From contig DDPP01000096.1 in NCBI GenBank assembly GCA_002342255.1, forward strand, positions 21,770 through 33,375: a stretch of 11,606 bases of DNA, read 5' to 3'. Position 1 is the first letter of the stretch; every line of letters begins with the position of its first letter. This document shows, in pieces, positions 1 to 6,331 of the stretch. The position numbers and the translations under genes are program-made. The notes under the pieces were generated by a model that was not told the origin of the DNA, ran no database searches, and saw only the letters and a program-made list of their open reading frames with translations. This stretch comes from Micrococcales bacterium UBA2465 (lineage in GTDB: Bacteria; Actinomycetota; Actinomycetes; Actinomycetales; Microbacteriaceae).

Positions 1-747
1 TCTGCAGGTACTCAGCCCGACTGGTACATCGGTTGGCTCGATGGTGCTCTTCGTCTTGCACCAACCGGTATTGAATTCATGATTGGTGACTACACAGTAT
101 CGACCAATATTCTCCTTCCGTTAGTTGTCAGCTTGGTATTCCTGGCTTTGGTAGCAATTTATCCTTTCTTTGAAAACTGGGTTACCGGAGACAAGCGTGA
201 GCACCACGTTCTGGATAGGCCAAGAAACGCTCCAGTAAGAACTGCTATCGGTGCTGCTGGAGTTACCTTCTATGCAGTGCTCTGGGCAGGAGCTAGCACG
301 GACTTGATCGCAACTAACTTCAAAATGAGTTTGAACCAAGTTCTTATTTCCATGCAAATTTCTCTAATTGTGTTGCCATTTGTTGCGTTCATAGTGACCA
401 AGCGAATCTGTTTAGCTTTGCAGCGCAAGGATCGAGAGATTGCATTGCATGGCCGTGAGAGCGGAAGAATTGTTCGGTTACCACACGGCGAATACATTGA
501 GGTTCACGAAGCCTTGGATGCTCATGATTTATACAAATTGGTCGACTTCAAGGACTACCAACCTACCCTGGCTCGCCCTAATGCCAAGGGAAAAATCACT
601 GTTAGTGCAAGACTCCGGGCTCGTGTTTCCAGGTTCTACTTCGGCGACAGAGTAAGTCCAGCAACACAAACAGAAATCGAAGCTAACCAGCACCATGCTC
701 ACGAAATCGAAGAGCAGGTTCAGAAAGCTATCGAGGCAAGCAAGTAA
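1..747 (+). CDS. qcrB: Cytochrome bc1 complex cytochrome b subunit, C-terminal part (5' end outside window)
   Basis: This is the membrane cytochrome b of the menaquinol:cytochrome c reductase, which oxidises menaquinol and passes electrons towards the aa3 oxidase. The frame is open from base 1, so the first Met (base 79) is internal and the gene is cut at its 5' end; 248 residues remain. Residues 6-9 read PDWY, which aligns with the quinol-oxidation-site PEWY motif of other cytochromes b. About three membrane helices follow, near residues 37-56, 81-105 and 115-134. A conserved loop (HHVLDRPRNAPVRT, about 68-81) lies between the first two. A charged cytosolic tail holds the actinobacterial signature around HGRESGRIVRLPHGEY. 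The heme-ligand histidines lie upstream, outside the window. The gene converges on ctaF and ends at a strong hairpin. The identification is secure from motifs and context. Confidence 0.95.
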   Translation, partial: SAGTQPDWYIGWLDGALRLAPTGIEFMIGDYTVSTNILLPLVVSLVFLALVAIYPFFENWVTGDKREHHVLDRPRNAPVRTAIGAAGVTFYAVLWAGASTDLIATNFKMSLNQVLISMQISLIVLPFVAFIVTKRICLALQRKDREIALHGRESGRIVRLPHGEYIEVHEALDAHDLYKLVDFKDYQPTLARPNAKGKITVSARLRARVSRFYFGDRVSPATQTEIEANQHHAHEIEEQVQKAIEASK

Positions 748-756
748 ACTAGTGTA

Positions 757-794
757 AACGTAATGCCCGCCAAACTGCTGGCGGGCATTACGTT
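757..794. terminator. Bidirectional hairpin terminator between qcrB and ctaF
   Basis: A perfect 16-bp inverted repeat (757-772 pairs with 779-794) encloses a 6-nt loop. The core is ATGCCCGCCA/TGGCGGGCAT. It begins 9 nt after the qcrB stop and ends 12 nt before the ctaF stop, so one stem can end both convergent transcripts. The tails are only moderately T-rich on each side, so stem strength would carry most of the effect. Confidence 0.85.
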
Positions 795-806
795 AATTCC
801 AACTTC

Positions 807-1229
807 TTAGTGGGCGTGTAACCCTCTCGAGTGCTCAAAAACAAAACCAATCAGAGCCACCAGAGCAAGAGGCAATCCAATTACGAACAGCCACCAACCC
901 ACTGCTAGAGAAGTGAAACAGATCGTCGAGCCAATTCCTAGCATTAGTGGCCACCAGGACCAAGGAGCAAAGAACCCCATTTCAGCTTCACCGTCTTCAA
1001 TGTTGGCATCCGGCCTATCTTCAGCTCCAGTGAAATTCTTAGCAGTATTGCCAAAGTAAAAGGCAATGAAGCTTGTCATTATAGCGAGCATTAGAATCGC
1101 TGCGGTCCCAATTACCTCAATCTCTTGTTTACCAGTTGGCTGAACCTGATAGGACCAGTATGCATAGCCAATTGCCACGAAGACATAGAAAACTGTGAGC
1201 AAAATAAATATTTTGGTATTAGTCTTCAC
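807..1229 (-). CDS. ctaF: Cytochrome c oxidase subunit IV (actinobacterial CtaF)
   Basis: This small accessory membrane subunit of the actinobacterial aa3 oxidase has no catalytic role and helps hold the bc1-aa3 supercomplex together (family knowledge). The 140 residues fit the family length. About four membrane helices are visible, near residues 7-27, 40-61, 89-105 and 108-132. The hydrophilic loop between helices 2 and 3 carries the family signature EDRPDANIEDGEAEMGFF followed by SWWPLM. The start is GTG, preceded by a GAAGG ribosome-binding site inside the end of ctaD. Only 3 nt separate the ctaD stop from this start, so the two genes are almost certainly translationally coupled. It is the last gene of the ctaC-ctaD-ctaF operon. 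Confidence 0.93.
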   Translation of the reverse strand: MKTNTKIFILLTVFYVFVAIGYAYWSYQVQPTGKQEIEVIGTAAILMLAIMTSFIAFYFGNTAKNFTGAEDRPDANIEDGEAEMGFFAPWSWWPLMLGIGSTICFTSLAVGWWLFVIGLPLALVALIGFVFEHSRGLHAH

Positions 1230-1232
1230 AGC

Positions 1233-2885
1233 CTATGCCTTCACTTTCTGGATCGACTCTTTGGCTTCTGGAGCTGCATGCTCAGGATGATTTAGATCGA
1301 AAGCTGGAGACTCACTTCTAATTCTTGGGATTGAAGTGAAGTTATGCCTTGGGAATGGCGAAGCTGTAGCCCACTCCAGAGAACGACCAAAGCCCCACGG
1401 GTCATTCATTTCAACCTGAACACCCTTGCGATGGGTAATCCAAACATTCCATAGGAATGGAATCATGGAAAGACCAAGCAAGATTGCGCCGAACGTAGAA
1501 ATCTGGTTGAACAAAGTAAAGCCATCTGAAGGCAAGTAACTGTAATATCTGCGTGGCATTCCCATTACACCTAGCCAGTGCTGAATTAGGAATGTGATGT
1601 GGAAACCAAAGAACAAAGTCCAGAAGTGAATCTTACCTAGTCGTTCATTTAGCATCTTTCCAGTCATCTTTGGCCACCAGAAATAAAAACCACCAAACAT
1701 GGCAAAGACCACAGTTCCAAAGACAACGTAGTGAAAGTGGGCAACCACAAAGTATGAATCACTCAAATGGAAATCGAGTGCTGGAGAAGCCAAGATAACT
1801 CCGGTCAAACCACCAAAGATAAAAGTTGTCAAGAAACCCAAAGAGAACAACATCGGGGTTTCAAAAGTTATTGAACCTCGCCACATGGTTCCAATCCAGT
1901 TGAAAACCTTAACACCAGTAGGAACGGCAATCAACATTGTTGTGAAAGCGAAGAACGGCAAAAGCACTGAACCGGTGACATACATGTGGTGAGCCCAAAC
2001 TGTCATGGACAAAGCTGCAATAGCGATGGTTGCGTAAACCAATGTGCGGTAGCCGAAAACTGGTTTGCGGCTGAATACCGGGAAGATTTCTGAAACGATT
2101 CCGAAGAATGGCAAAGCCAAAATGTAAACCTCTGGGTGACCAAAGAACCAGAACAAGTGCTGCCAAAGCATAGGACCACCATTAGCTGGATCGAAAATGT
2201 GTGCACCAAACTTACGATCTGCTCCAAGTGCAAAAAGTGCTGCAGCTAAAGGTGGAAAACACATGATGACAAGAATCGAAGTTACCAAAGTGTTCCAAGT
2301 GAAGATTGGCATACGGAACATGGTCATACCAGGAGCTCGCATGGTGATGATGGTGGTGATGAAGTTAACACCACCCATGATGGTACCGAATCCAGAAAGA
2401 GCTAGACCAAATACCCAAAGGTCTCCACCAAGTCCTGGTGAGAAGGTTGTGTTCGAAAGTGGCGCGTAAGCAAACCATCCGAAAGAAGCCGCACCTTGAG
2501 GTGTAAAGAATCCCGCAACCGCAACGAAAGAACCGAAGAAATAGAACCAGTAAGCAATTGCGTTTAATCTTGGGAACGCAACATCTGGTGCACCAATTTG
2601 CACCGGCATGATTACGTTGGCGAAACCTGCAAACAAAGGTGTTGCAAACATCAACAACATGATGGTTCCGTGCATGGTGAACAACTGGTTATATTGCTCT
2701 TTGGTTTCGACAATGGTCAAACCTGGCATTGCCAACTGTGCGCGGATGATCAATGCCATTACACCGGCAATCATGAAGTAAATTACGGAGGTAATTAGGT
2801 ATAGGTAACCAATCTTCTTGTGATCTGTAGTGGTCAACCACTCGACGACAATTCGTCCTCTAGATTTCTTAGCTGTGGTAATCAT
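1233..2885 (-). CDS. ctaD: Cytochrome c oxidase subunit I (aa3-type)
   Basis: This is the catalytic heme-copper subunit that reduces O2 to water and pumps protons across the cytoplasmic membrane. The 550 residues contain the full set of ligands: His72 (MHGTIM) and His385 for heme a, His383 ([10 protein letters not shown]) for heme a3, and His250, His299 and His300 for CuB. Tyr254 in GHPEVY is the residue cross-linked to a CuB histidine in this family. Glu252 in the same motif places it in the A1 group. Asp101 ([10 protein letters not shown]) marks the D-channel entrance and Lys326 (VPTGVK) the K channel, so both proton routes look intact. The ATG start is preceded by AGAGG 8 nt upstream and lies 3 nt after the ctaC stop. 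The soluble C-terminal tail (about 490-550) is typical of actinobacterial CtaD. No defect is seen. Confidence 0.98.
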   Translation of the reverse strand: MITTAKKSRGRIVVEWLTTTDHKKIGYLYLITSVIYFMIAGVMALIIRAQLAMPGLTIVETKEQYNQLFTMHGTIMLLMFATPLFAGFANVIMPVQIGAPDVAFPRLNAIAYWFYFFGSFVAVAGFFTPQGAASFGWFAYAPLSNTTFSPGLGGDLWVFGLALSGFGTIMGGVNFITTIITMRAPGMTMFRMPIFTWNTLVTSILVIMCFPPLAAALFALGADRKFGAHIFDPANGGPMLWQHLFWFFGHPEVYILALPFFGIVSEIFPVFSRKPVFGYRTLVYATIAIAALSMTVWAHHMYVTGSVLLPFFAFTTMLIAVPTGVKVFNWIGTMWRGSITFETPMLFSLGFLTTFIFGGLTGVILASPALDFHLSDSYFVVAHFHYVVFGTVVFAMFGGFYFWWPKMTGKMLNERLGKIHFWTLFFGFHITFLIQHWLGVMGMPRRYYSYLPSDGFTLFNQISTFGAILLGLSMIPFLWNVWITHRKGVQVEMNDPWGFGRSLEWATASPFPRHNFTSIPRIRSESPAFDLNHPEHAAPEAKESIQKVKA

Positions 2886-2888
2886 TGC

Positions 2889-3752
2889 TTAGCCTCTAAT
2901 CTTTGGGTTGTCACCTGGAAGGTTACCGTTACGGTTTAGGTTGTTGGGATCGTTTGGATTTGCGGTCAGCTGTCCTACGAAACCCTGCGCTCTTAGGTCG
3001 CTCATGTGCTTATCAAAAGTGTTCTGGTCAACAACTTTCACGTTGAATAACATCGCCGAGTGGAACTCCCCGCAAAGTTCGGCACACTTTCCCTTATACT
3101 CGCCAACTTTTTGTGGCGTGAAATAGATGTGGTTTACCGAACCTGGGAAAACATCCTTCTTATAAAGGAAGTCAATGACCCAGAATGAGTGGATTACATC
3201 TCTGGAAGTTAAGTCGATTTCAACTGTTTTCCCAACCGGCAAATACAAAATGGGAAGTTCTGCTTCGCTTTGATCCTCAGGAAGTTGCAATCCACTGTCG
3301 TAAACATTTGCATTGGTGTAATTGAAGTCCCACGACCATTGCTTTCCAATAACTTCAATACGATATTGGCTATCGACCTTTCGCTCAATCTCTTGCATGT
3401 CAATGGTGGTTTGGGCAAAGTAACCCAAAACTAGAATGAACGGAACCACGGTAAAGAGGGTTTCGATTGGCATGTTGTAACGCAACTGAGGCGGAATCTC
3501 GCGATCACCTTTACGTCTGCGATAGACGATAATTGCCCAGAACATAAGACCCCAGGCAATAATTCCAACAGCATACAAAACTAACCAAGAGTCCACCCAG
3601 AGCTTGGTGATCTGGTCGGTGTGGTTGGTGATACCAGGGGTTCCAGGCAAAAAACCTCTGGATAACTCAGCTTGGGAACAACCAGTTAAAGTTGCTATCA
3701 GCAATGCTGAAATAGGCAGAATTGCCCATCTAAATCGAGGCTTTTTAGGCAC
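2889..3752 (-). CDS. ctaC: Cytochrome c oxidase subunit II, CuA-containing lipoprotein
   Basis: This subunit takes electrons from the diheme cytochrome c (QcrC) and passes them through the binuclear CuA centre to heme a. The 287 residues start with a basic n-region, a hydrophobic stretch and the lipobox LTGC, giving a predicted lipidated Cys25. Two membrane helices follow near 54-77 and 96-115. The extracytoplasmic cupredoxin domain has the aromatic patch KQWSWDFNY (137-145). Its CuA ligands are His188, Cys223, Glu225, Cys227, His231 and Met234 (CAELCGEFHSAM). The Asn/Pro/Gly-rich tail (about 264-287) looks disordered. The start is GTG, with GAAGGG 8 nt upstream. It is the first gene of the oxidase operon. 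Identification is very sure; only the exact start is less certain. Confidence 0.97.
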   Translation of the reverse strand: MPKKPRFRWAILPISALLIATLTGCSQAELSRGFLPGTPGITNHTDQITKLWVDSWLVLYAVGIIAWGLMFWAIIVYRRRKGDREIPPQLRYNMPIETLFTVVPFILVLGYFAQTTIDMQEIERKVDSQYRIEVIGKQWSWDFNYTNANVYDSGLQLPEDQSEAELPILYLPVGKTVEIDLTSRDVIHSFWVIDFLYKKDVFPGSVNHIYFTPQKVGEYKGKCAELCGEFHSAMLFNVKVVDQNTFDKHMSDLRAQGFVGQLTANPNDPNNLNRNGNLPGDNPKIRG

Positions 3753-3782
3753 AGTCGACCCTTCAATAATGTTTGTTGATAC

Positions 3783-3811
3783 CCCTAGTCTAATCTTTCT
3801 TCGGCCGTCAA
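3783..3811 (-). promoter_or_regulatory. Possible ctaC promoter
   Basis: On the minus strand a TTGACG -35-like hexamer (3806-3811) lies 17 bp before CTAGGG (3783-3788). The second element matches a -10 consensus poorly, so the exact promoter is uncertain. A promoter is expected here because the erpA terminator lies just upstream and ctaC heads the operon. An imperfect ACCCC-N10-GGGGT inverted repeat (3822-3841) sits immediately upstream. Confidence 0.28.
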
Positions 3812-3850
3812 ATAGTCATTTACCCCAATAAACACGGGGGTTTAATAAAG

Positions 3851-3874
3851 AAAACCCACCCGAAGGTGGGCTTT
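3851..3874 (-). terminator. Intrinsic terminator of erpA with UUCG tetraloop
   Basis: Read on the minus strand, AAAGCCCACC-TTCG-GGTGGGTTTT folds into a stem of about 10 bp including one G-U pair. It is capped by the extra-stable C(UUCG)G loop and followed by a T-rich tail (TTTTCTTTATT). It starts 14 nt after the erpA stop codon, so it ends the M20 peptidase-erpA transcript before the ctaC operon. Confidence 0.9.
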
Positions 3875-3888
3875 ACTAATTTGAAAAT

Positions 3889-4251
3889 TTAGTTGAAAGA
3901 TGATCCACAGGCGCAGGTTCCCTGGCTATTTGGATTATCAATCTCGAATGAACGCTTTTGGAAAGTGTCAACGAAATCGAAAGTAGCTCCGTTTACATAA
4001 GGTGCACTCATGTAATCGACTACTACTTCTACCCCATCAAAATCTCTAATCAGGTCTCCGTCACGAAGTTCTGGTGTAAGCACGAAAGGCAAATATTGGA
4101 AACCAGCACAGCCGCCAACTTTTATCTCAACGCGTAGGCGAAGTTTTTGGCCCTCTTCAAGATCTGAAATATCGGCAGATTCAATGTGGCGACGTAATTC
4201 AGCTTTAGCGGCCTCGGTTATTTCTAGCCCATGAGTCAAAGTATCGGTCAT
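3889..4251 (-). CDS. erpA: A-type iron-sulfur cluster carrier/insertion protein (HesB/IscA/ErpA family)
   Basis: This cytosolic A-type carrier receives Fe-S clusters from the assembly scaffold and delivers them to apo-proteins. The 120 residues match the usual length. The three conserved cysteines are Cys48 (VGGCAGFQY) and Cys113 and Cys115 (GTCACGSSF). The C-terminal pair is CAC rather than the usual CGC, a mild change between the ligands that should not remove cluster binding. The ATG is preceded by a strong AAGGAG ribosome-binding site. It lies 29 nt downstream of the M20 peptidase stop with no hairpin between, so the two are probably co-transcribed. Its position beside the oxidase genes suits a carrier for respiratory Fe-S proteins, though that target is an inference. 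The symbol follows common actinobacterial usage; IscA-like would be equally accurate. Confidence 0.92.
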   Translation of the reverse strand: MTDTLTHGLEITEAAKAELRRHIESADISDLEEGQKLRLRVEIKVGGCAGFQYLPFVLTPELRDGDLIRDFDGVEVVVDYMSAPYVNGATFDFVDTFQKRSFEIDNPNSQGTCACGSSFN

Positions 4252-4280
4252 TTTGCTCTCCTTACTAAATACAAGTCTAA

Positions 4281-5708
4281 CTAATCTTGTTTCAATTCAT
4301 TGCAGCCCACCAAGAATAAAGCTTCGGCTACCATTGCATTCTTCAGGCCCAAAAGATTTATGGACTCATTTGGGCTGTGAGCTCTGGAATCAGAATCCTC
4401 GACTCCAGTTACCAGAATTTGAGCGTCTGGGAAAACCTCGGTCAGATCAGCTATAAACGGGATTGATCCGCCAATTCCGATGTCCACTGGAGGGTTGCCA
4501 AAGGCTGCTGCAAGGCTATTTCTAGCCATTTGAGCCGCCCAGCCGGACGAATCTGCCATAAATGGTTTACCCGTCTCTATATTCCCGAATTCAACCACAG
4601 CACCAAACGGGACAGCAGCCAAAATATGAGATTTGAGTGCTTCCAAGGCCCGGAGCGGGTCTTGTCCTGGGGCGATTCTTAGACTTAGCGCTGCCGAAAC
4701 TGATGGCTGTAAGGTATTTGAGGACGTAGCCACCGAAGGAACATCCATACCGATAACAGTCAACGATGGCTTTCCCCATAGCCTGTCCATGAGTCCACCA
4801 TCGCCTATCTGGCTAACTTCGGGAAGAAGGCTGCTGTCTTGACGCAAATTGGTTTCCGTGTAAGGCAGGTCCTCGAATTTATAGGTTTCTAAGCCTGAAA
4901 TGGCCACGTTACCCTTCTCATCGTGAAGAGAAGCCAGAACTTTAATCATTGGGATCATGGCATCTGGGATAGCTCCGCCAAACATGCCCGAGTGTACCGC
5001 GTGCTCCATAGTGCGAATCTTGAAGTCTAAGGCAACAACACCTCTGAGGCTTACTGTCAAGGCTGGGATTTCAGGAGACCAGTTCATCGAATCGGCAACA
5101 ATGATTGCATCTGCAGCCAATTTTTCCTTATTTTCGTCTAAAAACTGCCTAAAAGTCCTAGAACCTGCCTCTTCCTCTCCTTCGATAAAAATAGAAATAC
5201 CGAGGTCGAAATCCCCGCCAGCTATGGACTTCAAAGTTTCAATTGCCGACAGGTGTGCAATTACCCCGGCCTTGTCGTCAGCAGCCCCTCGGCCATAGAT
5301 TCTTCCATCTTTCGCAGTTGGCTCAAAAGCAGGGGTCTCCCATAAATCTGGGTCGCCAGGAGGCTGGACGTCATGGTGAGCATAAAGCAATACATGTGGC
5401 TTACCATTTTTTGCCTTACGGGAGGCTAAAACAGCCGGAGCGCCAGGCACCCCCTCAAAACTTGCTCGCTTTATCTCAACCTCGTCAAACACTCCCGAGT
5501 CTCGGAATAATTTAGCCACCGCCTCAGCACTTCGTTCTAGCTCATTTGGGTCAAAGGCATCCCAGGCTATGCCCGGAATACGAACCAATTGGCCTAATGC
5601 GGCTAATCGGTTAGAGAAGTCCTGCTCAACTAAGTCTCTGGTCTTTGCTACCAACTCACTTGCAGGTGTCATGTGATGTTGCGAACTTGGGCTCGGGGAG
5701 AATGTCAT
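4281..5708 (-). CDS. M20 family metallopeptidase (dipeptidase)
   Basis: This is a dinuclear zinc exopeptidase of the M20/ArgE/DapE/CPG2 group, most like M20 dipeptidases that cleave small peptides in the cytosol. In its 475 residues the metal and catalytic positions are complete: His111 and Asp113 (HHDVQ), bridging Asp144 (GRGAADDKAG), catalytic Glu179 and zinc ligand Glu180 (EGEEEAGS), Asp206, and His444 (RAHSPNE). His239 (AVHSGMFGG) lies in the dimerisation or lid domain, about residues 218-335. The chosen ATG has no ribosome-binding site, but a TAGATT -10-like hexamer ends 6 nt before it, as in leaderless actinobacterial mRNAs. Met13 is an alternative start. It is divergent from the DUF3043 gene and is followed by erpA. 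The natural substrate cannot be read from the sequence. Confidence 0.92.
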   Translation of the reverse strand: MTFSPSPSSQHHMTPASELVAKTRDLVEQDFSNRLAALGQLVRIPGIAWDAFDPNELERSAEAVAKLFRDSGVFDEVEIKRASFEGVPGAPAVLASRKAKNGKPHVLLYAHHDVQPPGDPDLWETPAFEPTAKDGRIYGRGAADDKAGVIAHLSAIETLKSIAGGDFDLGISIFIEGEEEAGSRTFRQFLDENKEKLAADAIIVADSMNWSPEIPALTVSLRGVVALDFKIRTMEHAVHSGMFGGAIPDAMIPMIKVLASLHDEKGNVAISGLETYKFEDLPYTETNLRQDSSLLPEVSQIGDGGLMDRLWGKPSLTVIGMDVPSVATSSNTLQPSVSAALSLRIAPGQDPLRALEALKSHILAAVPFGAVVEFGNIETGKPFMADSSGWAAQMARNSLAAAFGNPPVDIGIGGSIPFIADLTEVFPDAQILVTGVEDSDSRAHSPNESINLLGLKNAMVAEALFLVGCNELKQD

Positions 5709-5713
5709 GAGAG

Positions 5714-5720
5714 TAATCTA
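5714..5720. promoter_or_regulatory. Overlapping divergent -10 elements for the M20 peptidase and DUF3043 genes
   Basis: The heptamer TAATCTA contains TAATCT on the plus strand (5714-5719) and TAGATT on the minus strand (5715-5720). Both fit the TANNNT pattern of actinobacterial -10 hexamers. The minus-strand element lies 6 nt before the peptidase ATG, implying a leaderless transcript. The plus-strand element lies about 31 nt before the DUF3043 ATG, leaving room for a short leader. No convincing -35 hexamer is seen on either side. Confidence 0.45.
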
Positions 5721-5750
5721 AATCATTGGAAGACAAAAATAGAGGACATA

Positions 5751-6296
5751 ATGACCGAAGCGAAAAAAGATTCCCAATCGAAACCAACCGGTAAAGGTCG
5801 CCCCACCCCAACTCGCAAAGAACGTGAAGCCGCCAATCTAAAACCAATAGTTGGTAATCGAAGCAAAGAAGCCAAAGCCGCTATGAGAAAGCAGCAGGCT
5901 GAAGCTAGGGATAAAGCTCGAGTAGCCATGATGAGCGGAGATGAACGTTACCTATTGCCTAGAGACAGAGGGCCGCAGCGGAAAATTGCTCGCGAAGTGC
6001 TCGACTCGCGTTTCACTTTTGTAGAGCTCCTGATGTTCATTATGATTCTGTTCTTAATCTCAAGCTTTGTGATCAGTAAGAGTCAACAGGAATCTGTATC
6101 TCTCTTGATGTTTGCTGCCTTGGCTATCAGCATCATTGAAGTTAGTTTCTTATTCTTCAAAGTTCGTAAAACAATTTTGGAAAAAATGCCGTCTGAAAAG
6201 AAAGTTCAGCGTGGAACCTGGCTTTACCTTATGATGCGAGGAATGCAACCTAAAGCTTTGCGAATTCCAAAACCAGTAAAACGAAACAAAAACTAG
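5751..6296 (+). CDS. DUF3043 family membrane protein
   Basis: This is a 181-residue actinobacterial protein of unknown function. The N-terminal half (about 1-80) is highly charged, rich in Lys, Arg, Pro and Thr, and includes the family-like stretches TRKEREAANLKP and DERYLLPRDRGPQRK. Two membrane helices follow, near residues 94-110 and 114-134. A basic C-terminal tail ends in VKRNKN. The reading frame is open further upstream to a Met at 5673, but the ATG at 5751 is preferred. It has an AGAGGA ribosome-binding site (5741-5746), begins the typical family N-terminus, and avoids overlapping the divergent peptidase gene. The next gene starts 35 nt downstream with no terminator between, so an operon with the decarboxylase is likely. 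Family assignment is fairly sure; the role is unknown. Confidence 0.88.
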   Translation: MTEAKKDSQSKPTGKGRPTPTRKEREAANLKPIVGNRSKEAKAAMRKQQAEARDKARVAMMSGDERYLLPRDRGPQRKIAREVLDSRFTFVELLMFIMILFLISSFVISKSQQESVSLLMFAALAISIIEVSFLFFKVRKTILEKMPSEKKVQRGTWLYLMMRGMQPKALRIPKPVKRNKN

Positions 6297-6331
6297 TTCT
6301 ATTAACCCACCGGTTCACGAAGGAGTCAACT

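Noticed and set aside
786..793. CATTACGT shared between the qcrB/ctaF hairpin and the nrdJ terminator loop (9765-9772)
   Set aside because: An 8-base match sits in different structural parts of two unrelated hairpins and is expected by chance in a window this size.
2197..2469. 90-codon plus-strand open frame inside ctaD
   Set aside because: It is antisense to the conserved oxidase subunit I, shows no recognisable domain, and its composition follows the ctaD codons.
3787..3811. TAGACT (3787-3792) as the ctaC -10 with TTGACG as its -35
   Set aside because: The spacer would be only 13 bp, too short for a normal sigma-70-type promoter.
4957..5298. 113-codon plus-strand open frame inside the M20 gene
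   Set aside because: It is a shadow of the opposite strand with no ribosome-binding site and no family resemblance.
5673..5750. Upstream extension of the DUF3043 reading frame to a Met at 5673
   Set aside because: It would overlap the start of the divergent M20 gene, has no ribosome-binding site, and the family-like N-terminus with a good AGAGGA site begins at 5751.
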